Assembly (NCBI RefSeq): GCF_901933205.1
Contig: NC_044581.1
Location: 13,543,501 to 13,607,500, forward strand
Source of the DNA: Camarhynchus parvulus
Taxonomy: Eukaryota > Chordata > Aves > Passeriformes > Thraupidae
Length of the DNA: 64,000 bases
Reading direction: 5' to 3'
In this document: positions 45,831 through 60,585 of the stretch, piece after piece
How positions within the stretch are numbered: the first letter of the stretch is position 1
How the letters are laid out: every line of letters starts with the position of its first letter
The notes under the pieces: model-generated
Database searches by the model: none
Told to the model about the DNA's origin: nothing
What the model saw: only the letters and a program-made list of their open reading frames with translations
Program-made: the position numbers and the translations under genes

Positions 45831-48800
45831 TTACTTGAAAATTTTTGGATATTCAATGAAAACATTTGGCATTTTATTTATGTCTCATTGATCTCAGGAT
45901 GAAATATCTCACCATGACCTATAGGACGCACCATGCTATTTGTGACAGTTTGTGAGTTCCAGATTCTTTCAACAAGTAATATGTAGTTTTACATGGGTCG
46001 TTCTAATCCATATAACTCTTGTAAATGCTAGGTTTGCATGCCTGAGTTTTCTTTTTTAGGTATATTTATCCATGCGCTAAAAATAACATGATCCCTACTC
46101 TTTCCCAAGTTATGTTGCCTTTGAGCAGTAAAGGTGTACTAATAAAACAAACAGGAAGCCTGCAGAGCCCAAGTGTGTGGAGAAGAGGGAAATTGAAGAA
46201 GTTCCCAAATGGCTTGAGTAATATTTCAGTCTCTGTGGATTGTAGCCTTGTGATTACATGGTCAGAACACAGCTGCCTTTTGGCTGCCCCAGAGCACAGC
46301 AGAGCTCCCACAACCAGCCCTGGCTTTTGAGCATAACTGGTTCCAGTATCCCATGGGGTGTTTGAAAACCAATCTGCCTACACAGCCCATGGCAGGCTGG
46401 GCTTCAGTCACTGAGCTGTGCTTTAGGAAATCAGTCAGAAGTATTAGTGCCATACTTGCACTGGCACTAGAATCAACTTCCCTGCAGAGAAAAGCTAACT
46501 GGGTAGGCTGCTGGGTATCACAGTACAGAGAGCTGACACATCTAGCAAAAGAATCTAGCATTGGTTTGGCAGTCTCAATCCTGTTGAAGCTGATGTTGTA
46601 GTCTTTAAACTTTTGGGGGCATTAGTGAAAAATGTCACATTTCATACTAGTGCAGTATCTAAACAGCATTAGGCTATTTCCTTTGTGTCCATCATAAATT
46701 CATACATTTCTAGGAGCACCCCGATTTTGCACTCCATTGTGCCCATATCTGCAATGCCCTCTGCTAGCATTGAATGCCCCTTAGCAATGACACACTCACT
46801 AGACACACACTGAGCAGGACAGGACCAACAGCATTGACCACTTTTTGGGATTTCTAACTCATTTTTACCTTTTATCACAGTAGCTTAGACGATCTGAACA
46901 AACTATCTAACATGAAGAATTAATGCTGATGAAAATTGTACAAGTAAACCTACAGCCAACATGAAAATAAAAGTGACTGTGATTCACAACTCCTGCAGGT
47001 TCTCTGAGGAGATGTCTGCATTTACAGCGGTGATGGCAGTGGCACAGGAAACTCAGGTTTAATGCTGTTCCTGACTCTTCAGTGATCACAGAAATACCAA
47101 AATGTACTTAAAATGCACAGGATTCTCTTGTCTGCTATAGACAAGATGACCTCACAGTATCTACAAATTCCAATGGCATATTGCAATAATGACTGTCTAT
47201 CTTTACTAAACCAATACTAAAAGGGTTATGAAAAGAACTGTCACTGATTTACAAGAAAAGGTGCTTCTCATGTGAACACTTCACAGAATCTTTATGTCAT
47301 TAAAATATGCTTTGCTTTGTTTTCCACTTGGTACAAAGAATTCTGTGCATTAGCAGCAAACCTGTTGAATGAGGGGAAAAGGTTTTTCTTATTTGTAAAA
47401 CAAATTTGTCCCTAAATAAGTTCTTACATCATTGATCACAACATTTAATTTTCCAAACTATTTAAGTACAATCCTTTATCTGAAAGGATATCAACAGCAC
47501 AAGTAGTAAAAGAAAAGGTAAAGAAATATTTTAAAAATATTTTTAAAAATTTAGCACATACACCTAGGCAGATGAGTAAATTACTGCTTGAAGAGGAACA
47601 ACTGAATTCATGTGGATACACCAAGCCACAGCTACAGTCTGAGCTTCCTGTATGCTCAGGCTCTGTATATCTGTTCTCAGCAAAACTCAGCCAAGCCCAT
47701 TTACTTTTCCATGTCCTTATTTCAAAGTTGACATGTAAGCCCTATGATTGCTCAGGTCTGTAGACTGTTTATGAAAACAAGATTCCTAATCCATGCCAGC
47801 CTGAAAGATAAGCTGATTTTACACTGAGATCACACTACTAAAACTGAATATTAATTATAATAGGAGAATGGATTTTAAAATCAAAAACCTGGATGAGTTG
47901 ATTCATGCTTTGAAAATTGATATTTACAGCACCCATCTCAACCTAACAATATAAAAGCTGCTATTTTTGCAACTGCAAAAATCATTCCTGTGATATCTAA
48001 TAAGCATCTCTGTACAGCATCAATCCCCCTTGTAAATGCTTAAATCACATGTCAATATGCTGTAATATTCTGTGACAGGTTTATTTTCATATTCAAATTC
48101 CTTTGCTACACTCCATTTTACACAATCAGCTTAATGAAAACTCTTTTCCATCTGTTTCATAGGTCAACAACAGTAATTTCTGAATGGTCAACTTGTTCCC
48201 TCTTATCTCACTATTGAAGATAATCTACCATGTACCAGATAAAACAGCTTAGTTTTTATAAGTCTGCTCTTACAGAGCCAGGCTCAGGGAGAAACAAACT
48301 TAATATCTCTGTACCTCTTTCCACTAACATGTCATAATTTATAGTAATAACTTGTATATGGAGAAACCCCAAAAAACCCTTGGTGCCAAATTCTGTTCAA
48401 GAACAAAGTATTGTGATAAACCAAATAATAGGCACCTAAGACCTACATACTCAAAAATTCAAAATAATTTCCTGGTTTGGAATCTGTATCAGTCCTTCTG
48501 AAAAATGGAATTATGCCAGTGCTCTTAAAAGATGCACATCACATCACTTCCCCCAAATAAATACTTCTCACCCCAAACACAGATTTCCTAGACATCTTTT
48601 ACGTGCTAAAACTTATTTCAATATTTTATTAATTCATATATGGAAATATATGCATACTACAACTTATAATTAGCCTCGAAGTTCATAATCACCTATGTAA
48701 AGTTGCTTCTGTGTTCCTTCCAAATGTTATTTATGAGAAAGGATTACACTGCATTTATCACTAAACCACAGCATTTGAGAGTTGAAGCATTACCTTCATT

Positions 48801-51800
48801 TCTGAGACTGTACTGCAGCTTATTTTCCACTGGAGAAGTGAGAAACTACAAAGGAAACTCAAAGCTCACAGGATTATCTGCTTAACCTCAAATGAATATG
48901 GCTAAACTGGAACAAAGTACATCAGTGTTCTAATACTCAAGGTTTAGTGTTTCATGGGGGAGTAATATCAGCATTAAATGGGCCTGTGGTTTTTGGTGAG
49001 CAGATTGTGTTTGCCCCAGGTTTGCTCACAACACATGTCTGTAATAACTGCTACATTCACCTGTGAATAACACAGGAACCTAGGGCTTCAGCTATTTGCA
49101 GAGACAGGAGAGGAGTTGACAATTAAAGAATTCTTTGTTTAAAATACAAAAGGAGAAACAAACAAATATTAATCACTGGACATTTCTGGTGCAATGTTTA
49201 ACTTACCCCCCAATGCAGTTGAATTACCCTCAAGATAGTAAAGTCCATCATTCTAACTAACTAATATTTTAGGTTCCCTCACTTCAGTCAGCACCTTCAA
49301 ATACTCATAATTTGGAAAAGCCAGCTGTTAGGACTGAGTTTACTGGCTAGCACTCTCAGCTACTACTGATTATTATAGAAAAAGATGTTTCAGTGGTTAA
49401 TGGAGGTGAAAAAAGCAGGAAAATACTCTTGAAAGCAATTATGAGATAAAAAATTCCTAGGAAGACAAGTCAATAAATCCCAAGTCTTTTAACCATTGTA
49501 ATCAATCTTCTGTTTGTAAAGAACAAACAGCCAAGGTACATAAGGAATACCACTCATTACTGGCTCTTCACTGTATTTTTTATAACCCAACAGAGCAATT
49601 GAAGGCCTGAGGCCAAGTCAAATAGTTTTAATTTTTCTGTAGTAATGAAAAACAAAGAGATCTAGTAGCATGAAGATGTTTGCTTTTCACTTACCAGAGG
49701 CAAAGGATTCTGCACAGGCCATTTAATCTTCTGTTATCATTAAATGTTATCTTTAACAGTAAAGGGAATTCTAGAGTATAAAAAAACCAGCACAAAATGA
49801 CTATGTATAATTGAAGTGTATAGTAAACAAATCAAAAGCAACAGACACTTAAAATAACCTCATATATTAGGTAACTTTTAGAGCTCTGTGTGACTCCTAA
49901 GGTTATCACATTCTCCCAGACATTTCTGCATTCTGTCTGTTTTAATACATTTGAACACAAGCTCTCAAATCTGTGCAAGAGAAGTAGGAATAAAAGAAAA
50001 CCAAGTTCTTTGCCCTTAAGATCCAGACTTATTAAAGCTTCACTGTACTGCACTTTCCTCACACAGTAGAAGCAAGGACAGACATTAGCATAAGGAAAAG
50101 AAATCCTTTACTTGAACTATCAGAATCCAAACATGACTTATGAATTGTTAGAACATACACTTTGTTGTGCTTGGTTGTTTTTTAATTGTAGTTCCAACTT
50201 TCCTTCAATTATCAACATCATAAGATAAAATGCTTTCCAAAGCAAATGTGGAATTTTGCCCACAGAGCTATAAGAAGTAGATTAAAATATTGCATGACTA
50301 TGTTTAAAATTAAGAAGTACCTGGTGTAAATGGCAACTTATAAAAGTACAAAAAGATGCATTACATACATTCAGAGAATAGTTTCTATTACAAGTTGCCA
50401 GATGTGTAACATGAGGATTTAATGAATTTTAGCACCACCTGTAACATTGCTGCAGCTGAAAAATACTAATGCTGAACAAGAGGAATAAAAAGCATAAACC
50501 CACTTCTTTTCCAGTACTCTCCCTTCTCCTCAGGAACATAAGAAAAGGCTACCAACTGTTCTTTAGCAACTGTACCAAACAAGGAGCTCAAGGGAAGAAG
50601 CAGCCCTCAAGGCTTAGGGAAACATCAGCGAGAAGTAGAAAAAATAAAAGTTATTTCTACATTAATTTTCCTATTCCTAAATAGCTTGTGCATCATTTAA
50701 AAACAAAGAAAAATATGCAGAGTGATCATACAAGGACCACACCTACTGAGGGAAACATGTAATTGAATTTAGTTTTATGTGAATCAAAACTGGAGGTCAT
50801 GGCTTATCCTTGGCATAGAACTGCACAAAAATTATTCTTTATTCTTGCCAAAAAACCCAAAAGATAAGAAACAGTCATTCAGACTGAGTATAATGGAATA
50901 TTATTTCTGTACAACTGCAAGAAACTGCAGCTTGTTTGGTTGCCTTCTTAAGTTACAAAGAGCAGCTGACACCAACTGAAGGAAGTGGCAGAAAGCCAAG
51001 CCCGTCTCAAAGCAGAACCACTTGTCTGCTGTATATTTGAAGATGTAATAACCTGGCTCCTGCTTGCCTAACCATGGGGCTGCCTTCCCCTCTTTCATCA
51101 TGGAAGCACTTCCAGGACTGATGGCAGAGTATTTGAACTGAATGACAGTCCTACCTGTGGGCCCCAGGCCAATCTTAACAGAAATACCCAATATGATATA
51201 TCCAGGGGGGAAAAAAATACAGCTTTGATTCTCTTTCAGACAGGAGTCAAATTATAGGGTCTAATATAAAATCCACCAGATTCAGTGTAAAAGCATCAAG
51301 AAACCCCACACACTCTCCTAAGGAGCAGGATCTGCATGCCCTATGAGTAATAGACATTAGCTTCACTGACTGTTCTGGAATACTTTTCTACACAAAAGTA
51401 CACTGAAGCTGAAAGAGCTCAAGACAGAGCCAAACATCTAGAGTGCTATTTTGAAGGGTAATTCATTATGTTAGTGATCCTATTGATTAATAGCAAACCC
51501 CTCTTATTAAGGTTAGATGTGCCTATTGATTTTTTTCTTTTTAAGGAAGACTTCGTATGAATATTAATGGCTAATGCCTAGAATTGAAAAACTGAAGGAC
51601 GATTTAGCAAATTAAATGAAACCAAGTTCTCTGTTCCCAGCAGCCAAGCTACCCAAGCAAAATGCCACATCTGATCTAATGCTTATTTTTACTATTTTTA
51701 AAAGGATTTTGGAAGAAAATCTTTGTTACAACCTCTTATGGAAAGAGAAAAGTTAGGTAGGAAAGTATAAACAAAGAAAGGTTAGGTTACAAAAGTATCA

Positions 51801-54800
51801 GAACAGATACTACACAACCACAGCCTACAAAGGGCTGAAAAAATTGAATTGTGGATGTAACCCAAGGCATAACTCATGTGTCCCTCTAATGCCAATAGAA
51901 AGCTGCAAATTGAAAATAGGTTTACTTTTCTAGAGCTCAGAAACACTACAGCATCACTGAAACACCCAGTCTTCTAGTGCACAATTTGTTTCCTTTATTA
52001 CCAGTGAAGTTTATCTCCCATCTATGGGTTCAATTTTCCTGACACCCCTGAATGCTTTACACTGTAGCAGTTGGCTGCAGAGCTGCATCTCTCATGATCC
52101 TGATGGGGCATAAAGTAGATAAAGCACCAAGTTCCTCATTTCTAGTGCAAAAAACCTCTTAAGCACCGACAAATCTGATTATTCAAGAATATTGTCCTCT
52201 TTAGCCCGCTCCAGCAGCAAACATTTCAAAAAATAGCTAATCCTATTTTCTCATCAGATGGGGCCATGTCTGGTAATGTCTGCACACAGCACATCTAAAT
52301 AAATATATCTTCATTAGTTTCATGTCAGTGTTAGCTCAAATAATAACAAAAGTACCCTCAGATTGAATATGCTGCCAAAGCCAGCCAGCTCTGCTTTTTC
52401 CTGCAGTATTATCATCCATTAAAGCTGTTGATTATGAAATTATTTTTTATCCTGTCCTTCACACTATCTGACCAAGCCCAGACTACTGCTTTCTGCTGTC
52501 TGTATGCAGATAATAATTCATTGTCCAACTCAAATAAACATAAGAAAGTACAATGTTGTGTTCCCGTAGCAATAATTTAAAATACTGATCCATTAATATC
52601 TGTCACAAATTGGGGAGACAATCTAAACAGTTATCCAGCAACCCTTTATAACCCAGCATAAGAATGCACACCTATGATTTCAAATATGCATATTTTCATC
52701 TTGGACAACCTAAATTTTAAAAAGTATGTATAAGGGAGAGAAAGAAGGATATTGTGGAAAATAAAACAGAGGAGTTAGATATTTCCTGTTTTATTAGCAG
52801 CTTACTATCAGCATAAAGATGAATAATGTATGACTATCTAGAAATTAGACGTTCAAACAACTGAAGAGAGAGGTAAGCTTGAATAACCATCACATCAATC
52901 TTCAGGGAAACAAATTAGGGTACATTACTCTCACAGCTTTTGCTTGACATAGTTTCAGATTTTAATCCAGTTACATGGAAAGCCTTGGGAACATCAAAGA
53001 AATAACTTTTCCCCCCTCTCCTGACCACAAACAAGTGAAAAGGCTTTTAATAAATCCTTTTAGCTGGATACATAGCTCATACAGAGGGAAAGAGAACATA
53101 AAAAAATACATTTCTCTAAATTCTGATTCACTCTGGAAAAGGAATGATGCCTCAGTACACCCCTACCAAAAGAGAAGCTTTTAGAAAATTCTTTCACTAG
53201 ACAGCAGTTCACTGAATTGTTACATTAATGCACCTTTCAGGCTTTGAAGTCAAGGGGCCAAAGCAGAAATGGCTCAAGAAAAAAGGCATGCTGTGGCCTC
53301 TCTACAATTACATTAATTATTTTTCCCATCTCCGTGGAAAGGTTATTTACTGTATCCAGATTTCTCATTTTCCTAGCAAGACTGAGTGGAGAGACAAGAT
53401 AAATACTTGTTATTTCACTTACAGAACTTGTGCAGCTCACTTATTTCATTAGATTTGTCATGACAATCAGTGGTCAAAGAGCAAAACTCCTTTTACATCC
53501 TGATAAGCATCCAACAAAGGCTTCTGTTCCTCCCTTAAGGCCACCCAAAGCACCCTGAGGGCAAAATAAATAAGCAAAGAACAGACAGGAAAAACTTCCT
53601 TGCAATGACGAGATATTCTGGTAATAACTAAGTCACAGCATTGCCATGGAAGAAAAATCTCAGGGGTCAAGTACCTAATTCCTGTGCCCACTCCACTTGC
53701 AGACTCAGAAATCATTCAGTAAAGGTTGTGAGTAAAGGTGCATCTATGTTTGTGCCTTTCTAATTCAAGTATTTCAACAATTTCAAGGTTTTGTCTGCAG
53801 CTGTGAAGTGTAATTTTAAGTACACAGCTGTACTACAATCATATCACAAAATTACACTGCTTGGATAGGGATATGGATGGAAACAAGTTCCAGAAGACAG
53901 AACAATAGCTTTCCTCTCAGGAGTCATGGTTTTCCTGCCCACTTCTGCCATTGTGTTTTCTTGGTTGAGGCACTGGAGATCAAATTATCCAATTTGTCTA
54001 TTAATTCAATTGATGCAGTAATAAAATGCAACTGTCTGCCTAAATATTATCAATGGTGTGACAATACCAGTTTCCTCTAAAATTCAGTTTTGCTTCTAAT
54101 TGAAAGCAGCAGCAGATATGAAATTTTCACCTGAGTATTTTCATGCAACTTTAGATTGTTGTATGCTCCTGAAACAAGACAGCATCAGGAATCTGCATTC
54201 TTGTCATTATGTTTCCTCCCAAAACAAGTTCTGGCAATTTTTCCACAGCTACTTTCCCAGCTTAGAAAAAACCCATAACAGCAATGAAGAAAGAGGAGTA
54301 ATAAAAAAAACACAGACAAATAAGCATGTTAGCCAGGCTAGAGGAAAGAAAGAAAACAGCAACACACAGAAGTGATCCAGTTCCCAAGCAGCTTGACCAT
54401 CTTCCACTTCCTTCCACGTGATTACTTCCTGCTGTCTCTGGGCAAAGAGTAACCACTACTCCCCTTTGTGCTAAGAAAATAATAAAATTGTGTTTTGCCA
54501 TATAAGCAACGAAGAGCAGAACAAAATCTGACCACAATGTCCCTTTCACGATGCAGGGCATGATGCTTCTGATAAGTCTCTATCACAAGATCTCTTTAAA
54601 ATTAGATTTAAAACCATGCAAAGGGAACAACCAGAACAGTAAGAAGGTAAATACAGCTTTTTGCCAAAATGTTATCTGAACACATTAGCAGGATCCTGAC
54701 TACACAGCTATCACATCTAGTCCAAATTCTCTCTCCTTTTTTCTTTTATCCAAGTCCTGAAATATGAGCAATTGGAGTGTATTTATTAATGAGTAAATTA

Positions 54801-56720
54801 TATTTAGATTTTTAAAAAGATCAGAAGTAACTATCCACACAAAATTGCAAATACACCAGGTACATTGGCGATAGATTTCAATTTTCTGCACCCAGAATAC
54901 TGGCATTGTTGTTGCTATAGGGATTATGCTGCCAGTAGCTTTTGGCAGCATGAGAACAGGTGACATTCATTACTCAGGTCATGTTCTTCTAGAGTAAACA
55001 TTTGTAAACAAATTACTGCTTAAACTGCCATTTCCTGGCCAACAGCACACTCATGTCATCTGGTTTTGGGCACAATTCCTCCCACTTCTATCAGAGAGGA
55101 TACTAGAAGTGAAATGAAAGAAGTCACAAAATAGATTCAACTGTTTTGACACAGAAAGGAGCATAACAGGAATGACTGAACTCTGTTCTGGACCAGAGGC
55201 AACTAACAATGTCAGGGAATTGTGTTCCCTTTGTCTTTCTGAAGCAAAAAAGCCAGCAAAACAAAATCAGAACCTAGCTAAAACCTGAAAAGGGTGGGAA
55301 AAAGAACAAATTCATTTTCTGTACAGCATCATCAACAATTCTGACTTTGTAGTAACTTTGAGTTTTAATTCAATTTAAATCACTACAATTCTCTAAAGGT
55401 TGGAATGGTCACAGAGAATGGCAGCAAAGGTTAGTGACTATACTTGATATTAAATTGAAATGTCTCCCTTTGCTGGCTTAGATCTATTAATTGATTTTTT
55501 AAAAATCTATTGTTTTTTAACTTATGCTCAGCTCTTCTCTATGTCATCTCCAGGTAGAAAGTAAAAGCAGCCTTTCCAGCAGGAAGGGATGGTTTAGATT
55601 ACAATGCTGAACAGAACAGTCCATTCCCTGTCAAAAAAAGGCCCATAACATTGCAAGAAAAAAGCATCTTAGAAATGGATTATTTAAAGCCTCAAAGAAA
55701 AGTTTGCTTTTGTAGAAACTAAACAGAAAATTAGAGAAAATGGAAACAAATACTTCAGTTATACCTGTGGCTATGAAAGCAGATTAAAAAAAGAAGATGA
55801 AAGGCTTCAAGTTCCACTGCTGCATATCCTGAGCCACAACAGGCTCAAAAGACTACACACACATTTTTGCTCTCCCAGGGAAAGAGAGGAATAGAATAGA
55901 AATTCTGAACTCCAGAGATGATCCCTATCCTTTCAAAACATACCTCAATAATGGATTTATTTTTTAAAGTAAATATCGAGAGAACAAAGTAAATATTCAA
56001 TAGATTTTAAACTGCTCTAGTATTGGAAATATTTGAGGATTGGTATTTTTTAAGAGCAACCTAAGAAGCATGTAAAATCTAGTACAAATAATTCCCTAAT
56101 GATTCTCAAGCCCTTTTACATTTATTGCTAGTGACAACATTCAAATACAAGACAGTGCAATAATTAATATTGCAATTAATTATGGCAATTAAGTTTCTTT
56201 CAACTGAAGAAACTGGCTGCTTGACAAGAGATAAGGAATACATTATGACTTACTCAGCTGAGCAGTTATTTGTGTAAGCAACATACTATCTCTGATAAAT
56301 CTAGTCACATAAGTAATGACTGTGTAGAAACGAGTAGTTTTCATGATAAATTAAATAATCCTTGCTTTCATGTGCTCATAAAAACTCATGTTCTAGGCAA
56401 AGAGGAGCTCAGGACACAGGCAAAGCAGGTGGCTGCCCAACGTGGAAGCTCTTGGAGGCACAAAACTGCAATTGTGCTACCACCGGCTACTCCTACAAGT
56501 GATCAACTCCACAGAGATCCTGACAGCTGAGTTTGGGGGGTTTTTATGGCTTAGAGGGTCTTTGCTCCTCCAGGGTCTCAACATTAAAATTTAGAGACTG
56601 AGCAGTGATTCTGTAGAATGCCTCTATCTCCATAAGGAAAACAAGCTGTAAAAACCAGCTTGCTTTCTTGCCACAGGACCATAGAATAACATGGCTCCTT
56701 TAGGTAAAATTGTATTATAT
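45831..56720. other. Intergenic, no gene supported
   Basis: This is about 10.9 kb of AT-rich sequence downstream of NETO2. ORFs are all short and overlap on both strands, with no splice-flanked conserved domain recognised. AT-rich homopolymeric patches occur, for example 47525-47550. Unrecognised conserved non-coding elements may exist but cannot be called without alignment. Confidence 0.65.
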
Positions 56721-56890
56721 AAAAAAAACCAACCAACAAAAAAAAAAAAAAAAAAAAAAAAAACCCAAAAACCCAAAAAAAAAAACAAAAAAACAAAACA
56801 AAAACAACAACAACAACAAAAAAAAAACCAAAACCAAAAACAAAACCTGGGGAAAAAAAACCAAAAACAAAGACAAAAAACCAAACTTTT
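56721..56890. repeat. A/C-only low-complexity tract
   Basis: From 56721 to 56847 the plus strand contains only A and C (127 nt): poly(A), AAACCC-like units, CAA triplets and CCAAAA units. It then runs on as A-rich sequence to about 56890. Lys/Asn/Gln-rich and Phe-rich ORFs across it are artefacts. Confidence 0.92.
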
Positions 56891-59800
56891 CACCCACATC
56901 TGTCTGCTTCTGGGAAATTCAGCAGAAGGTTCTAGAGAGAGCAGAAGGAAGATTGGCACAGGACAAGGCTTCATTCTCTTGTCAGTAAAGCCCACATTTT
57001 GGGCTCTCAGCACCCTATTCTACTCATATCTGCACCACCAAGCAAGAGGTCCCATGATTTCTGTCCTTTGAGGTGTATCAGTGATGCTTTGTTCATGTGT
57101 TTTTGTCATAGGGGTTTGCATTCTTTTTCCTGGGAAAAATGCTTACCAATGCTGCTCTAATACAGTTACAATATAACATTTCCCATCACTATTACTTTGA
57201 AGATTTCATTTCCAGACAGCCCTGATAAAAAGAGTGTGTCTCAATGCTACTTTATCCAACCTTATAACATAAGGTTTGGAGATGACAGTTGAATGTTACA
57301 GTCTTTGTTTTGGCAAAGCACCATATATCACATCTGTCCAAGTTGTGCACTGTGAAACAATATATCCTAAGCACCAGAAACCCAAAAATACAGATCTTAT
57401 GTTTTTAAGTAAGAGTGGATAAAACCAGTCCTTTTTCTATTTGTCTGTGTTTTCTTTTTCTTGATTCAGCATTATTTACAGATAAGCTACAAACTATAGA
57501 AAGTCAATAAAAAGAAAGCTGAACTAACAAAGCACATGACACTAAACAGCTTATCAGGAAGAGCTGTATCATCTCCTTGCCTGTCTCCTTCAAGTGAAAG
57601 GAGATCTAGAATTTATAGGGTGCTGGTAAACACACTTTAGAGATTTGAAGCAGAAGCAGGAAGAGCACAGCACTTGCCAAAGTCCACATAAGGGCAGAAA
57701 GATATGAACAATCATTATCTGTGCAGCTCAGCTGCAGACAGCTCCTCAGAAATGTGCAGTGAGAAAAAACAGAGCTGCAAAGTCAGCTCACTGCAGACCT
57801 TGCTGCCCCAGCTTTCCCAGCTGATGTAGCAGTGAGTGACAGCACCATAGAAAATAACACATCACAGAGTTTTGGGTCAAGCTGCTTTCCTCCTATAGAA
57901 TATGGCCTCAGATTTAGAAGAGACAGAAAATAGATATACTGGAGGGTAATTGTAACTTTTATCTATAGATATCTCAGACTTGGATGATGCAATCCTGTAA
58001 GTAGCTTTCAGTGCATTGGCTTTCTTTAACCTCTGTTAAAATAAAAGCCCTTTACTACACAATTGATCGTGCTGCACCCCTGAAGCACTCACTTCAAGAA
58101 GTTTGAATTCTAAACCACCAATATTTATACAAAGAAAAATTACCTTTTGGCATATAAAGTTGTCAAGACAATAGAGATTTATTAAGCATTAATAGATTTC
58201 TGAAAGCCCTCAATTTATAGTCTGAAGCTATTCCTATAATCATCAACATAAATTTTGCTTAGAGAAACAGCTCTTGCTTTGTGCTGCCATAGAGTCTTAA
58301 AAGGATACAGCCACAAACCACAGTGCACCTTCTGCACTACTTATTACATAAAAAGTTAGAGAGGATGATTGGTCCTTCTTAAATAAATTTTTCTTCAGTT
58401 GTTCAGCTATGAGATCAGCAGGACACTTTCAGCACTAATGAATGTAGTGCTGTGTTGAGTATATGTCACTGGGATAGCTCAGAGAAAGAAAACCAAGAAG
58501 TCTGGAACACCAAGGAAATCCTGTTAAATCAGAAAGATGTATTAGCCTTGAAGCCTTCCAGGACATTATCTCAGAACCAACTCACAGACAAAGGTCAGAA
58601 AAGAAGTAATGAGGCTGCCCTGGCACTGTGTTGAGCAAGAAGACTGCAAGACTGTAATTTAGACAATGTTAAATCAGACAGCACAGTCTTGTAGAAATGG
58701 TTTTTAAATTTTAAAAGCACAATTGGAAGCACAAATTCAGTTATTTTTTCAAATAATTATTTTGCAAATACACATAAATCCTCATGCATTAGTCCAAATT
58801 TACCAAAGGACTAATCATCACAACTGGTTCAGCTTTTATAAGATCTGTTAAAGGCAGCTTTGACTATAATGACATGAGACATGTAAGTGTACATTTGTAC
58901 AGGTGCACATCAAAGCTTCTGAACCCAGCCCTCATTAAACTTCTTGCCTGCAAAACTATCTGTACTCCACCATGATGTTCTTCTCCAATTGTCAGTGCTC
59001 TGTGATCCATTTTAGCTACCAGTTTACTTTTTTTGGTGTTCCCTGGGGCTTACAGGGAGGATGAAAGAAATATGCTCCTTTCTTCCAGTGTTTATACTGG
59101 TTCATGACTGCAGAATAAAGAAATTTGTAATTGTATGTTTTTGGAGAATTGATGGCCATGTCAGCTACAATTCCTACACTGATAAAGGATAGCAAAAAAA
59201 TTTAATCCTTGAACTGAATAATGACAGTACAATAAAATAAGAGGTATTACTGAGTCCTTAAGTCAACTAAAACATGACTTTTTTAAGGAATATTTTTCAC
59301 TGGAAATACTACTAATATAATGTTGCCCTAAATTCTGGCCTCAGGTACAAGGACTAATACAACAATGAAGCCAAATATCCCCAACCCAATAAATAAAAGC
59401 AAGTGCAACAGCAGAGAAACGTGTCCTGATTCATCGCTGTGGAAGCAGACCTGAAAACTGAGAAGCTCCTTAACCAGTTTAAGAATTGGCCAATATTCAT
59501 AAGGAGTACAACAGTTTGGCTGGGGAATACAAGACAAACAGAACCAAGCATGTCTGACTGACAGCACTGATAGAGTCCAAATTAAAATGCTCATCAATGT
59601 AAGTGGATTGTAAAGTATATGACAACTTCAAACTCAAATTTTAATTAAATACCCAAATTTTATAGATTTGAAGTCAGCCTTCATAGGATAGGCATTTTTC
59701 AGGAATTTCTTCATTTATGGGCATCATGACAAGCTGGCCCCAGGGACAGAGAGGATGGTGGGCTGATCTGGTGTACTGACAGTCTAGGACATAAGAGTGA

Positions 59801-60508
59801 CAGCTCCTTAGCACCTTTCAGTAGGCAGGCATAAGGTGAGAGATGCTGAAAACAGTCTTGTGGCAATGAGAAAACAGGGATTACTCTTTACAGCTGTTAT
59901 TCAAAGCCTCTAAAAATTCAGTGTGAAAAAAGTGAAGCTTGGATCCACTCTTATTAGGTGTCTCTCCTTACAAGTGACCTGCTGATATCAAGTTAAAAAT
60001 GCCTTAACCAGGTCATAAAGGTGAAGTTCACCTCTACAAAATACCAGTTTAAATCCCATGCACCACCTGGAGTTTACATAAAATTTAAGAAGCACACAAA
60101 TCTTGTGTCAAATTCCTGCTCAGGAATCAATTTTGCCTGAACATACAAAGCGAACTACAGTGAGAGAAAGGTTATAGCATAATATTTAAAAGAAAATATG
60201 ACATTCAGAAAAAAGTAAATATCATCATAATCCCTATAGTCTTCACCTCCTCACTAAGCTGAAAATTAATAGGATAGCTATTAGCTATCAGTTCACTCGA
60301 GAGGCATCTGCATAATACACTTAAAACAGGTACAAAATTACACTTATTTTCATATAAAATCCAAATTTTCTACACAAAGAAGTTCTAAACACAATCCCAG
60401 GTCACATCCATCTTTCTTTGTTGGAAGCATAAAGAAAGAAAAAAAAGAAAAAAGTATTCTAGAACAATCTTCCTCCTAACACACCCTCCCAGAAGCACCA
60501 AGCCAGGA
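56891..60508. other. Intergenic, no gene supported
   Basis: AT-rich non-coding sequence. Short ORFs (for example 58452-58634 and 59328-59597 minus) show no recognised domain. Confidence 0.65.
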
Positions 60509-60585
60509 GGATCTTCAGATGCATTTGATTGCAAGGATTCTTCAGATGCAATTATCAGGTGATCTTCAGATGCAATGATTGCAAG
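60509..60585. repeat. Imperfect triplication, 24-27 bp period
   Basis: TTCAGATGCA occurs at 60514, 60541 and 60565. The first and third copies are preceded by GATC and followed by TGATTGCAAG-like sequence. The middle copy is diverged. Confidence 0.85.

Noticed and set aside
56584..57071. Lys/Asn/Gln-rich plus-strand and Phe-rich minus-strand ORFs
   Set aside because: They are translations of the A/C-only low-complexity tract.
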